Assembly: GCF_030348505.1 (NCBI RefSeq)
Contig: NZ_JAUCFJ010000002.1
Span: forward strand, 3,910,001-3,974,000
Reading direction: 5' to 3'
Length of the DNA: 64,000 bases
Origin: Lysinibacillus sp. G4S2
GTDB taxonomy: Bacteria > Bacillota > Bacilli > Bacillales_A > Planococcaceae
Below the pieces are notes generated by a model. It made no database searches. It saw only the letters and a program-made list of their open reading frames with translations, and had not been told where the DNA came from. Position 1 is the stretch's first letter; each line of letters opens with the position of its first letter. Below are positions 9,076 through 17,450 of this stretch, in pieces. The position numbers were made by a program, and so were the translations under genes.

Positions 9076-10080
9076 ATGCTAGAAGTAAGTGAAAGCAAAT
9101 TAGCGCAGTATATTATACATTTTATTGACGATACACTCGTGTTAGGTGAGGAGTCATTTTCGCAGCCAGAGGTCATGCTTGAGGCAGCTTTTACACAGCT
9201 AGCGTTTAGCAAAATTGATTTAGAGCAGCAATATGAATTTTTTCATGAAACAGATATTGGATTAAATGAGGTATACACATATGTGAGGACTATTTTTGAT
9301 GAGGAGCATAATTTCCTTGAACAATCAAAAAACATCGCAACACACTTACATAGTGTATCTCAACATCCTAACATTAAAGGCGGCGAATTGTTTATTGGAT
9401 TATTTGACAACTGTTTTCTGTCTACAGAAGTTAAAAAAATAATCGCCATTGTTAAAATTGATGAAAAAGAAATGTTTTTAGATGTAAAAAGCGACCAAAA
9501 CAAAATGGTGGTCAATGGCATTGACGGAATTAATGTAAAGAAAATCAATAATATGGCCATCATCATAGATATGGGGACAGATGAAGCACCTGCTGTCTTT
9601 ATGAAAACGAAAAGAAAAGAAGATATTGTTTATTGGCAAGAACGATTTTTAAAGATTAAAGCAGCGGATGAACATTATTATAAAACGAATTTAGCGTTAA
9701 CAGAATGTAAAAAATATATTTTAAAAGAAGAGAGCTTTACGAATACAGAGAAACTGGGGCTCTTGAACAAAACGCTTGATTATTTTAGAAGTGAAGACGA
9801 ATTTCAAGTAAGTAACTATATAGAAACGGTATTTGAAAATGCAGAGCCAACACAAAAAGATATTATTATAAATTCGGTAAAACCTTATGAAACAGTTATT
9901 TCCGAAAGTGCACTTGAAAAGGCCGAAAAAAAATATAAACGTAAAATTAAACTCGATTCCAATATTGAAATTCAGGTAAACGTACAGGATATTGAACAAG
10001 TAGAGGAACTAATTGAAGTAGGCTATGATGAAGCAACAAATCGCAAGTTTTATAAAATCTATTTCCAAGAAGAACTATAG
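9076..10080 (+). CDS. 37-kDa nucleoid-associated protein (NdpA/YejK family)
   Basis: About 334 residues matching the bacterial nucleoid-associated NA37 family (PF04245). Family features are an acidic N-terminal half, the KGGELFIGLFDN strand near 105 and a basic KKYKRKIKLDSNIEIQVNV segment near the C-terminus. E. coli YejK associates with the nucleoid; the role in Firmicutes is unclear. I chose the ATG at 9076 because AGAAGGTG is spaced 6-7 bases before it; an in-frame GTG at 9067 is part of that ribosome site. It is monocistronic, ending in a strong terminator. Confidence 0.87.
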   Translation: MLEVSESKLAQYIIHFIDDTLVLGEESFSQPEVMLEAAFTQLAFSKIDLEQQYEFFHETDIGLNEVYTYVRTIFDEEHNFLEQSKNIATHLHSVSQHPNIKGGELFIGLFDNCFLSTEVKKIIAIVKIDEKEMFLDVKSDQNKMVVNGIDGINVKKINNMAIIIDMGTDEAPAVFMKTKRKEDIVYWQERFLKIKAADEHYYKTNLALTECKKYILKEESFTNTEKLGLLNKTLDYFRSEDEFQVSNYIETVFENAEPTQKDIIINSVKPYETVISESALEKAEKKYKRKIKLDSNIEIQVNVQDIEQVEELIEVGYDEATNRKFYKIYFQEEL

Positions 10081-10090
10081 TAATATATCA

Positions 10091-10127
10091 AGAGGCTTTC
10101 CTAGTTTTCAAGGAAAGCCTCTTTTTT
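10091..10127 (+). terminator. Strong intrinsic terminator after the nucleoid protein gene
   Basis: AGAGGCTTTCCT pairs perfectly with AGGAAAGCCTCT around a short loop and is followed by a run of Ts. Confidence 0.93.
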
Positions 10128-10178
10128 GTATTGTTAAAATACACACAAAAAAATGGATAGCAACCAAAAGTGACCACC

Positions 10179-10358
10179 TTAAACTCTTCCACATTTTAAA
10201 GCTCTGGCCCAATCAGACCTATTTTGTCTTTCGCTTTGTTTAATAGCATTCGTAGTATCGTAAGGGATACTTAACTGCTCAATAACCCATTCCTCATAGC
10301 GTTTTTCTACAAAGGTTTTCTCTACATTTACATAATTTTTTTCTTTTGATATTACCAT
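10179..10358 (-). CDS. Short hypothetical ORF or gene remnant (59 aa)
   Basis: Hand translation gives a 59-residue frame starting MVISKEKNYVNVEKTFVEKR and ending NRSDWARALKCGRV. It has protein-like composition but no visible ribosome site before its ATG. It could be the end of a decayed gene in the 445-base gap between the nucleoid protein and the redoxin. I do not recognise the family. The rest of the gap holds the terminator at 10091 and AT-rich sequence. Confidence 0.3.
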   Translation of the reverse strand: MVISKEKNYVNVEKTFVEKRYEEWVIEQLSIPYDTTNAIKQSERQNRSDWARALKCGRV

Positions 10359-10525
10359 ATTTTTTCAAAATTCAACACTATCTCATTCATTAAATGATAT
10401 GATGGTTTCTTTTCCTTCTACATTCCATTATATCAATTTTGACTTAAGATTAAATGTTAGATATCTAATTAGGTTTTTCCGATTTTTTGCAATATACTCT
10501 CTAACGAATCATTAACTTTCACTGT

Positions 10526-11071
10526 TTAGGAAGAAAGTTTCGCAATATATTCATTTAATTCTTGTTGATTAATCTGTCCTTTTATTGTGTACTTTAATTT
10601 ACCTTCAGAATCAAATATAAATGTTGTTGGCAAAGCCAATACTTCAAATGATTTTTGAAGTGTATTATTTAAATCAAGAAATATAGGGAAACTCAAATTG
10701 TATGACTCTTGGAACTTTATTGCATTTTCACGACTATCATGTGAAGTAGCATTGATTGCTAACAGCTCAACATTTTCAGGTTTATTGTTGTAAAAATCTC
10801 TTAAATCAGGAGCCTCATCTTGACAAGGTTCACACCAAGAGGCCCAAAAGTTTACAATTAAAATTTTCCCCTTGTACTCTTCGAATGTTGTTGATGTTTC
10901 ATCTAATCGTGTTAACTTCGTATCAAAAACAAGCTGTTTTGATCCATCTTCAGTTTCTACCATCGAATTAATTGTTGCTACTTTTATAAATACATTTTTC
11001 AAAACAATTCCAACAAGTAAAACTATCAGCAAAGCTGAGAAATATAAACCTAAACGCTTTTTAGACTTCAT
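10526..11071 (-). CDS. TlpA/ResA-like membrane-anchored thiol-disulfide oxidoreductase
   Basis: A 181-residue protein with one N-terminal membrane anchor (residues 8-27) and an extracytoplasmic thioredoxin-like redoxin domain. The active site is WASWCEPCQDEAP, a CxxC in the TlpA/ResA context, and the cis-proline loop is LALPTTFIFD. In Bacilli such proteins reduce apocytochrome c or other exported disulfides. The start has GAAAGGTGATCG. Nothing related to cytochrome c maturation is nearby, so a specific partner cannot be named. A 21-bp tandem repeat array sits directly upstream of its start. Confidence 0.88.
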   Translation of the reverse strand: MKSKKRLGLYFSALLIVLLVGIVLKNVFIKVATINSMVETEDGSKQLVFDTKLTRLDETSTTFEEYKGKILIVNFWASWCEPCQDEAPDLRDFYNNKPENVELLAINATSHDSRENAIKFQESYNLSFPIFLDLNNTLQKSFEVLALPTTFIFDSEGKLKYTIKGQINQQELNEYIAKLSS

Positions 11072-11090
11072 AAACGATCACCTTTCTTCA

Positions 11091-11400
11091 TACCCAAGCG
11101 GTTTTGGGCGTTACCTAATCACTTTTTTCTCCATATCCGAGCGGTTTGAGGCGTTACCTGATCACTTTTTCGGCTTACCCGAGCAGGTTTGGGCGTTACC
11201 CGATCACCTTTTCGGCTTACCCGAGCAGGTTTGGGCGTTACCCGAGCAGGTTTGGGCGTTACCCGATCACTTTTTTCGGCTTACCCGAGCAGGTTTGGGC
11301 GTTACCCGATCACTTTTTCGGCTTACCCGAGCAGGTTTGGGCGTTACCCGATCACTTTTTCGGCTTACCCGAACAGGTTTGGGCGTTACCCAAAATTACC
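11091..11400. repeat. Tandem array of alternating 21-bp units
   Basis: About fourteen units of two types, roughly alternating: TTACCCGAGCAGGTTTGGGC(G) and TTACCCGATCACTTTTTCGG(C). Both begin TTACC and are 21 bases long (two B-type units have 22), so most of the array has a 42-bp period. The outer units are the most diverged and the inner ones nearly identical, as expected of unequal-crossover or slippage growth. Because 21 is a multiple of three, all plus frames stay open and produce false ORFs. It starts 20 bases upstream of the redoxin gene and ends 35 bases before a family-1 MITE. Confidence 0.9.
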
Positions 11401-11434
11401 CCTTTTCTTTATTTGCACTTTATAGTAAATAACT

Positions 11435-11715
11435 GGCTCATCACCATTAGTTGTGGATGACATTTTTAAAAATATATGCACTGTATATTGGTTGATTGGA
11501 GTGGAGACTGGGCGACTCCTAGGGGATTAGCGTCACAGATGAGACCCTGGAGCGAGCATCGCGAGTGAAGCGGCTCATCGGACGCCCCCTGGAAGCTTTG
11601 CTCTGTGCGAAAGCGTAGCGACAGCAACAACAAATGTTTTCTGTAGCGAAAGCAAAGCGTCAGCTCAAAGCGCCCAGTCGGAACGGAAATCAACCACACG
11701 TTTTGATGAAGAGCC
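11435..11715. mobile_element. Family-1 MITE, complete copy, inverted, with 8-bp target duplication
   Basis: The ends are GGCTCATCACCATTAGTTGT and GTTTTGATGAAGAGCC, flanked on each side by AAATAACT (11427-11434 and 11716-11723), a perfect 8-bp duplication. It is in the opposite orientation to the 5275 copy and shorter (281 bp), because it lacks the extra ~65-base module found there while keeping the GCGAAAGCG-type hairpin pair. Comparison of the two defines that module as an insertion. With the tandem array it fills the gap between the redoxin and grpB-like genes. Confidence 0.88.
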
Positions 11716-11898
11716 AAATAACTTCAATTAATAGTAACTGTTGCTGAGATATCAAATTGCATAAGATATACCCCTTCCTTAAAATCACTATCATGACTTC
11801 GAGAAAAGACATACATATAAGAATGTCCATCATATTATCTAAGAGTTAACGAAATGCCTAGTGAAAGGGACAATATCATGGCTTGTTCTTTTTATGTT

Positions 11899-12399
11899 TT
11901 ATTCGTATTTTTTAAACTCCGGAGTTTCCATCAATACTTCGAAAAATTTATCTTTCGCTTCCCTATATACATCCATTGCTTTGCCTTCGTATTCTTTTTT
12001 TAAGTTATCATATTCATCACGATAACTTTTATTTGCCATTAAAACTTCTCTAAATTTCCAAAAAAAATCATATTCAGAATCAATTACAGTTAATTGTATT
12101 CCTAATGGAGGGTTGGTGTTGTCATCTTTAAACGCCCTAAACGTATCAGTTTTTATACTTCCCTCATTCACTTCGTATAAATTCGAGAGTAATTCAACAG
12201 CTTTAGAAAATTGTTGAGGATCAACACGAACCTGTATGTCTAAGTCTCCCTTAGTAATACTATTAGGAATTGCTGTACTACCAACATGTTGGATATCAAC
12301 TTCTGGCATAAGCTCTTTTATTTTGTTCTTGTGCAATACAAAGGTTTTCTCAGCCTTTTCATTAAATAATTCACTATCAAAAAAATTTACTTTTTCCAA
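11899..12399 (-). CDS. GrpB family protein (UPF0157)
   Basis: About 166 residues of the GrpB/UPF0157 family, a nucleotidyltransferase-fold group. The diagnostic stretch is HVGSTAIPNSITKGDLDIQV, which carries the GS and DxD-like residues of the fold, followed by an alpha/beta C-terminus. The biochemical role of the family is not settled. I favour a TTG start at 12399 because GGGGGG is spaced 7 bases before it; an in-frame ATG at 12414 has no ribosome site. It stands alone. Confidence 0.85.
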   Translation of the reverse strand: MEKVNFFDSELFNEKAEKTFVLHKNKIKELMPEVDIQHVGSTAIPNSITKGDLDIQVRVDPQQFSKAVELLSNLYEVNEGSIKTDTFRAFKDDNTNPPLGIQLTVIDSEYDFFWKFREVLMANKSYRDEYDNLKKEYEGKAMDVYREAKDKFFEVLMETPEFKKYE

Positions 12400-12469
12400 A
12401 TAAATTCCCCCCATAATTATTCATTCTTCAATTTTACCATATTTTCACAAAACCAACACTACCTGTATT

Positions 12470-12504
12470 CCACTGCTGTCTATCAAAAGATAGGAAGACT
12501 GAAC
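12470..12504. repeat. Family-3 repeat, left part only
   Basis: CCACTGCTGTCTATCAAAAG and the following ATAGGAAGACTGAAC nearly match 17452-17492, where the same segment continues into a second part that is also present near 14623. Confidence 0.6.
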
Positions 12505-12584
12505 GGATAAAATCTTCTCTATCCCTCAATGGAGACCTTCGATTCCTCATCGCCTCGTACAATGAAAAATTTTCCACATAAATG

Positions 12585-12648
12585 TTGACTTAGAATTTTT
12601 CTAATGCTAAATTTAGTAAAGTAGTAATTTACTAAATTACTAAATTTA
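12585..12648 (+). promoter_or_regulatory. Promoter with overlapping palindromic operator for the DUF6530-MATE operon
   Basis: A -35-like TTGACT (12585-12590) is 17 bases from a -10-like TAAATT (12608-12613). The -10 is the start of a perfect 12-bp inverted repeat, TAAATTTAGTAA at 12608-12619 and TTACTAAATTTA at 12637-12648. A smaller inner motif AGTAATTTACTAAATTACT lies inside it. An inverted repeat covering the -10 and start site is a typical repressor operator. No regulator gene is adjacent. Confidence 0.6.
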
Positions 12649-12669
12649 AATTAACAGGAGTTGAAATTA

Positions 12670-13149
12670 ATGAGAATACCTACACATTTAAAGCATAAAC
12701 CTGTTATTGTAGCTGAAAACTACGCCAATATTGATGGGCGAACTGCTTATCATACAGATGCACAGGGGCTTTCACTTGGCTTAGCTCAATGGAATGACAG
12801 AGGCAAGGTTGATATTTCCGCTAAGGTGTGGCGACACACAGGTGGTAAATGGTCACGTCAATCGGAGGAACTACCGCTTCATCGCGTGCTTGATCTCGCT
12901 ATTTTAGTATGTGAGTCTCAGCTTTATTTTAAGGAAGCTTATCAATACGAAAATTTATATGATGAAGAAAACCCTATTATTAAACGTGTTGGTTTACAGG
13001 GCGATGCAATGACAGTGGAAGTATGCACAGAAAATGAACAAATTAAAGAGGATATTCAGCTCTTTAATCAAGCATTAAGTGATAATGGTGAACTAATGGG
13101 CGAACGCCTACGCACGCTATCTCGTATTTTAAAGGAAATGGGTTATTAA
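12670..13149 (+). CDS. DUF6530 family protein
   Basis: A 159-residue soluble protein of a conserved Bacilli family that I recognise as DUF6530 (opening RIPTHLKHKPVIVAENYANI, then WSRQSEELPLHRVLDLAIL). Its function is not known. The ATG at 12670 is chosen over the in-frame TTG at 12661 because AGGAG (12656-12660) touches the TTG but is correctly spaced from the ATG. It is followed after 19 bases by a MATE transporter and probably shares its palindrome-controlled promoter. Confidence 0.78.
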   Translation: MRIPTHLKHKPVIVAENYANIDGRTAYHTDAQGLSLGLAQWNDRGKVDISAKVWRHTGGKWSRQSEELPLHRVLDLAILVCESQLYFKEAYQYENLYDEENPIIKRVGLQGDAMTVEVCTENEQIKEDIQLFNQALSDNGELMGERLRTLSRILKEMGY

Positions 13150-13168
13150 AACTCATGAGGACATCATA

Positions 13169-14545
13169 ATGAACGAACAAATTTTACATGATGATAAAAA
13201 GCTACAAAAAGCTTTTTTTAGCTTTTTGATCCCTGTTATGCTAGCGAATGTGCTGCAATCACTAGGGCAGGTCTTTGCCATGTTTATAGTTGGCCACAAC
13301 TTAGGTGTCGATGCGCTAGCAGCAATTTCAGCATTTTTTCCGTTCTTCTTCTTTTTAATGGCATTTGCTATTGGGATTGGCTCAGGTAGTTCGATTTTAG
13401 TTGGGCAAACCTATGGGGCTGGTAATCATGAGAAGATGAAGGAAGTTGTAGGGGTAACCCTAGCCTTCACGACGATTATTTCTATTGTCGTTGCGCTTTT
13501 TGGTGGCTTTTTTATTGAATGGATTTTACGCTTCATGCACACACCCGCAAATATTTTAGATATGAGTATTCGCTATGCGCAAATTTTATTTTTCACACTA
13601 CCGATTATGTTTTGGTATATGGTGTACACAACCTTTATGCGTGGTGTCGGTGACTCTAAAACACCATTCTTATTTTTAGTCGCAAGTGTTATTTTAAATA
13701 TCCTATTCCTACCACCATTAGTTTTTGGCTGGTTTGGTCTGCCTGAGTTTGGCTTAAATGGCGCTGCCTATGCCTCTGTTTTATCCAATTTGGTGACGAT
13801 GCTATTATTATTTGCCTACCTGCATAAAACAAAGCATATTTTGCGCTTGGACAAATCGATTTTGCAGCATTTCAAATTAAAGAAGGATATTTTAGCTTCA
13901 TTATTAAAGCTAGCTATTCCAGCGAGCATTAGTATGGTCGCGATCTCTGTAGCGGAAATTGCTGTAATTGGCTTCGTTAACATCTATGGCTCTGATGCTA
14001 CTGCCGCTTACGGTGTTGTCAATCAGGTGGCTAGCTACGCACAGGTTCCAGCGATGAGTATTTCTATCGCGACATCTGTATTTGTTGCTCAGGCTTTAGG
14101 GGCTAACTCTACAGATATGATTAAAAAAATTCGTCAATTAAGTGTACGTGTTAACTATATTTTAGGCGGCGCTATTATTTTAATTATGTATTTATTTGCA
14201 GAGCCTATTTTATCTTTCTTTATTGATAAAAATGATACGGTACTTATCGCCAAGGATTATTTATATATCGCGTTTTGGAGCTATTTAATTTTTGGCCATA
14301 CACAAACCGTTTCAGCTACAATGCGCGCTACAGGTGTTGTCTTATGGCCTACAATTTTCCTAGTCATCGCAATTTGGGTAGTCGAGGTGCCATTGGCGTT
14401 TATTTTATCGCACTACACTACATTCGAGCTAAAAGGCGTGTGGTTAGCGTATCCTACTGCCTTCTGTGTGCATTTTGTATTACAATACGCATACTTCAAG
14501 CTAGGCTGGCAAAAACGAACTTTAAAAGCAATGCTAAACGATTAA
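13169..14545 (+). CDS. MATE family multidrug/Na+ antiporter
   Basis: A 458-residue transporter with 12 predicted membrane helices in two repeats of six. MATE landmarks include the opening FFSFLIPVMLANVLQSLGQV, the GIGSGSSILVGQTYGAG loop between helices 2 and 3, and the second-half equivalent IATSVFVAQALGAN. These proteins expel organic cations or drugs using Na+ or H+ gradients. Its ribosome site GAGG is just after the DUF6530 stop codon, so the two are co-transcribed, and a strong terminator follows. Confidence 0.93.
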   Translation: MNEQILHDDKKLQKAFFSFLIPVMLANVLQSLGQVFAMFIVGHNLGVDALAAISAFFPFFFFLMAFAIGIGSGSSILVGQTYGAGNHEKMKEVVGVTLAFTTIISIVVALFGGFFIEWILRFMHTPANILDMSIRYAQILFFTLPIMFWYMVYTTFMRGVGDSKTPFLFLVASVILNILFLPPLVFGWFGLPEFGLNGAAYASVLSNLVTMLLLFAYLHKTKHILRLDKSILQHFKLKKDILASLLKLAIPASISMVAISVAEIAVIGFVNIYGSDATAAYGVVNQVASYAQVPAMSISIATSVFVAQALGANSTDMIKKIRQLSVRVNYILGGAIILIMYLFAEPILSFFIDKNDTVLIAKDYLYIAFWSYLIFGHTQTVSATMRATGVVLWPTIFLVIAIWVVEVPLAFILSHYTTFELKGVWLAYPTAFCVHFVLQYAYFKLGWQKRTLKAMLND

Positions 14546-14560
14546 TCATCATTATAGATA

Positions 14561-14603
14561 CTGTAGACAAAGTCGAATGCAACTTTGTCTACAGGAATTT
14601 TTT
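14561..14603 (+). terminator. Intrinsic terminator after the MATE gene
   Basis: CTGTAGACAAAGT pairs perfectly with ACTTTGTCTACAG, followed by GAATTTTTTA. Confidence 0.9.
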
Positions 14604-14622
14604 ATATCGATGTTAACGCTTC

Positions 14623-14690
14623 TAACTTACAGTATTCAAATACATGCTGTACTTCACATTTAAGATCCTCATGAAGTGGTTTTTTTATCA
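14623..14690. repeat. Family-3 repeat, right part
   Basis: AACTTACAGTATTCAAATAC and the following TTCACATTTAAGATCCTCAT closely match 17490-17540. Only this right half is present here. Confidence 0.6.
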
Positions 14691-14740
14691 TTATCTAAAG
14701 ATATAAAATCATATTCTGTATTCTTTTCCCCACACACTGC

Positions 14741-14765
14741 CCTCCACAACTTTTGGTGATGAGCC
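14741..14765. repeat. Family-1 MITE right-end fragment
   Basis: CTCCACAACTTTTGGTGATG followed by AGCC is the right terminus of the family-1 element; no other part is recognisable. Confidence 0.55.
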
Positions 14766-14787
14766 ATATAAAAACTGGTTCTGAAAT

Positions 14788-15180
14788 TTATTTATGTAAA
14801 ATAAAATTAAGCATTATGATATTCATACATACCTTTATTTCTATACTATTCTCTAATAATCGTTCTTTACTAAAATCTATTAGCTCTTTTTCATCTACTT
14901 TAATAATTTGGGATAAGCTTTCTGTCGTTAACTCGTATTCCGTTAACAAACTATTCAATATTACCCTTACTCTTTCTTTAGCATCGAAACCATCAAAACC
15001 AAAATTAAACATTACTAATTTATTTTCAATCTCTTTAAATTTTTGGTCTGTAATGTTAATTGAACCCTTCATTAAATTTTCTATTTCAATTATGGATATA
15101 TCAAACATTTTAGAGAGTTGTTGATGGTTTAAATTAAATATTTTAATTAAATCTTGAAATTGATTCCTAAGATAATCAGA
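14788..15180 (-). pseudogene. 3' part of a small HTH-like gene split by the TnpB element
   Basis: The minus-strand frame is open from the element boundary at 15180 to the stop at 14788 (130 residues). It includes FNLNHQQLSKMFDISIIEIE, which looks like a helix-turn-helix segment, and later LNSLLTEYELTTESLSQIIK, a second helical repeat. There is no start codon at its upstream edge. Joining it to the 18-codon piece at 17020-17073 after removing 15181-17019 gives one continuous 148-residue frame, so this is a gene interrupted by transposition. The internal ATG at 15108 is unlikely to be a natural start. Function unknown. Confidence 0.75.
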
Positions 15181-15396
15181 TTGAGTTGCTGACTACTCCC
15201 ACTGCTAAAGCAGCGGGGTTCTTATATACTTAAGAGAAGCGTTACAAAGCTCTCCACAGATGGTGTTGCCATGTCCTGTGTACAACATCTTTGATTTATC
15301 TTCTGTTCTATAAGACTTTCTTATTTACACAACCGATGTTGTGTTGGCAATAAGTTTTAACGAAGGCAGGTAGCTCTACCTACGGAGGAATAGCCC
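15181..15396 (-). ncRNA. Candidate omega-RNA (reRNA) at the TnpB right end
   Basis: In IS200/IS605 elements the guide RNA is made from the 3' end of tnpB through the right end, with the guide taken from flanking DNA. The 216 bases after the tnpB stop are non-coding and hairpin-rich (GGTAG/CTACC near 15369-15380 and the terminal CCCGCTGC/GCAGTGGG hairpin). The position is from family knowledge; the exact ends are not determined. The RNA could start inside the tnpB coding region. Its guide would come from the split gene just below 15181. Confidence 0.5.
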
Positions 15397-16902
15397 TCAC
15401 TTGATTTGTTTGATTCCCATGCTAAGAGGGAATGTTTTCTTTACTTGTCTCAAGTCTTCTATATGTTGATTGTGTAACTCTAAAAAGGTAGTAAACGTTT
15501 TATTGCATAAGTCTTGATTCGTTTGTTGTAAATTTGGTTCACTATTCATCAGTAAAAACGCACTATATAAATCTCGTTGTACAAGATGACTTCCAATTTG
15601 ACTCCAACGTTGATGGAGTTTTTTCTTTTCATAACGATCCGTCACATGGTTATACTGACTGGCTCTAAAGGTGATCGTATTTACTTTCTGTATCGTTTGC
15701 TTTGTGTAACCTAATTTTTGATGGATGATTTCCACTAGCATCGCAGGGGCATGATTCCCAATGCTTTTTCCAAAACGCTTTTTGGATTGGATTTTACCCT
15801 GTATATTTGTTTTGGTTTCTTTTGTACGCTTTGCTAATCCTTTAAAATGCATGGTTTCGATGTACACCTCATCGCCAAGAGACAAGATTTTATTGACTAA
15901 CGCACCATGTTTTTCTTTGATGTAGGAAGCTTTCTTTCTATATAATTCTTTTATTTGTTTTTTTGTTTTTTGATAGTTTTTACTATATGTCCAACGGAGT
16001 TTGACGCTATGTTTAATAGTACCATCCTTGTTGAAATTGTTAGGATTGGTACTTCTACGACTTCTATCCAATTTGCGTAATAAACGTCTTTTTTGTTTCT
16101 CCAATAAAGGTACTTCTGGCGCAAGTTGTTGGATGAAAACGGTTTTTTCTGAAACAACTGCAATGGTAGAAGGACCAATGTCAATACCTACTCGTTTTTG
16201 TTTTTGATAGGCATGGCGAAAGGCTCCTGTAGATGGAATTCTCTTTGCAGGAGGAATCCCATCCATCACGAGTTGTACGTAAAAAGTATGAATTCCACGA
16301 ATCACTTTTTTGACTAGACGACAATATTTAATGGTATGAAGAGCAAGGGATTCTTCTACAAATAAATCTTGTTTGCGAATACGAACAGGGAGGGTTAATC
16401 CATTCCAATAGACAACATTCTCTTTAAATCGAATGCCTGCTTTATTAGATTTCCCTTCTACAGAATGAAGCATTCCGTAACGTTTAAAGTGTGCTTTGCT
16501 CCCTTTAAATAGAACATCCTGAACCGCTTTCCAGACAGTAGAGGCGATTTTCTGGGAAGTATTGCTATCTATATGTTTTTTATAGTTATGTTGATGCTTT
16601 TTAATATACGCATGCAGTTGATTTTCACTTAATCCAAAAGATTGACGAATGTTATTTAATTCTTTTGCGGTCTGCTTCAATTCTTTTGTATCATTAGATT
16701 TTTTCGCTTTTTGGTAGCAACGTAATTGTTTTCGATAGTGTTTTGATTCCTGCATGAAAGTATATTGTTTTACTGCATAAGACAAAGTCGTATTATAGAG
16801 TGTACGGGCAATTTCAAAACGTTTTAATAGGATATCCTTTTGCCATGTATCTATAAGTAACTTGAGTTCAATAATAAAACAATCTTTTTTCGATTTCATC
16901 AT
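15397..16902 (-). CDS. tnpB: TnpB family RNA-guided nuclease, lacking the usual zinc finger
   Basis: A 501-residue TnpB/OrfB protein. The RuvC-like acidic residues are visible: D in RVGIDIGPSTIAVV (near 240), E in VYIETMHFKGLAKR (near 355) and D in LVQRDLYSAFLLM (near 455). The N-terminal ~180 residues form the basic helical region. Between the second and third motifs, where most TnpBs have two CxxC pairs, this one has TFRASQYNHVTDRYEKKK and no cysteines. It belongs to a longer, finger-less branch of the family. TnpB cuts DNA next to a transposon-adjacent motif with its omega-RNA. The gene is intact, so it could still be active. Confidence 0.88.
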   Translation of the reverse strand: MMKSKKDCFIIELKLLIDTWQKDILLKRFEIARTLYNTTLSYAVKQYTFMQESKHYRKQLRCYQKAKKSNDTKELKQTAKELNNIRQSFGLSENQLHAYIKKHQHNYKKHIDSNTSQKIASTVWKAVQDVLFKGSKAHFKRYGMLHSVEGKSNKAGIRFKENVVYWNGLTLPVRIRKQDLFVEESLALHTIKYCRLVKKVIRGIHTFYVQLVMDGIPPAKRIPSTGAFRHAYQKQKRVGIDIGPSTIAVVSEKTVFIQQLAPEVPLLEKQKRRLLRKLDRSRRSTNPNNFNKDGTIKHSVKLRWTYSKNYQKTKKQIKELYRKKASYIKEKHGALVNKILSLGDEVYIETMHFKGLAKRTKETKTNIQGKIQSKKRFGKSIGNHAPAMLVEIIHQKLGYTKQTIQKVNTITFRASQYNHVTDRYEKKKLHQRWSQIGSHLVQRDLYSAFLLMNSEPNLQQTNQDLCNKTFTTFLELHNQHIEDLRQVKKTFPLSMGIKQIK

Positions 16903-17019
16903 TACCCGTCACTCCTTTATTTTTTGATTATTCACAATATACAACGAAAACATATGTTCTGTAAAGAAAAAAGCACTTCATTCCTCCCACCTCTGAAGAA
17001 GTGGGCTTCCTGAAGCTCA

Positions 17020-17073
17020 ATTCTGTGAATTAGAAAGAAAAGACATTTCTACTTTTGTTTGATATCCATCCAT
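17020..17073 (-). pseudogene. 5' part of the gene split by the TnpB element
   Basis: An ATG at 17073 with GAGGTG spaced 7 bases upstream opens a frame of 18 codons (MDGYQTKVEMSFLSNSQN) that runs into the element's left end and stops at once. The last complete codon ends at 17020, and the next codon of the ancestral gene is at 15180. Confidence 0.65.
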
Positions 17074-17242
17074 TATATCGCACCTCTAAACTTTATTTTT
17101 TCTAAAAAATTATCAGTTGTGTTGATTAACCATTTTTATACAATCAGTTAAAATGGAAATATACCGGCAAATTAGTAATAAAAAATCCTTTTATCACTCA
17201 ATGATAAACCTAATTATTAGGTAATTACAATTATCTTCACAT

Positions 17243-17283
17243 AAAAAATCCAGGCTCGAATTAATAGCGACCCTGGATTTTTT
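17243..17283. terminator. Bidirectional terminator hairpin
   Basis: AAAAAATCCAGG and CCTGGATTTTTT pair over 12 bases with a 17-base loop, giving a T-run on either strand. It lies in the 478-base gap between the split gene and the NUDIX gene. Otherwise that gap holds only AT-rich sequence and the family-3 repeat. Confidence 0.75.
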
Positions 17284-17450
17284 GTTTATGCGTGTTCGTT
17301 TGTTAGCCCTGACATCTATAGCTTACCATGTCATTCTAAACAAATTCTAAACAAATCGTATAATTTACCATTTACCTAATACATCTAACCTATCTTTATA
17401 TAATAAAGTTTTTCAAATCAAGACTTATCCTGATTTAAATGATGCGATAT

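Larger units (their letters stand above)
15181..17019 (-). mobile_element. IS200/IS605-type element carrying TnpB only (IS1341-like)
   Basis: The boundaries are inferred from the interrupted gene: removing 1839 bases restores its reading frame. On the minus strand the left end has a hairpin (CCCACTTCT with AGAGGTGGG at about 16986-17004) and the right end has another (CCCGCTGC with GCAGTGGG at about 15198-15219), ending in TCAA, as is usual for IS605-type right ends. There are no terminal inverted repeats and no target duplication, as expected for this group. No Y1 transposase (TnpA) is present, so movement would need one in trans. Confidence 0.8.

Noticed and set aside
11091-11400. CRISPR array
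   Set aside because: Units are contiguous with no unique spacers, and no cas gene is nearby.
10872-11460. Overlapping plus-strand open frames with repeats such as FGLPEQVWALPDH
   Set aside because: They come from the 21-bp tandem array, whose length is a multiple of three. All three plus frames are open, none has a ribosome site, and the longest begins inside the antisense of the redoxin gene.
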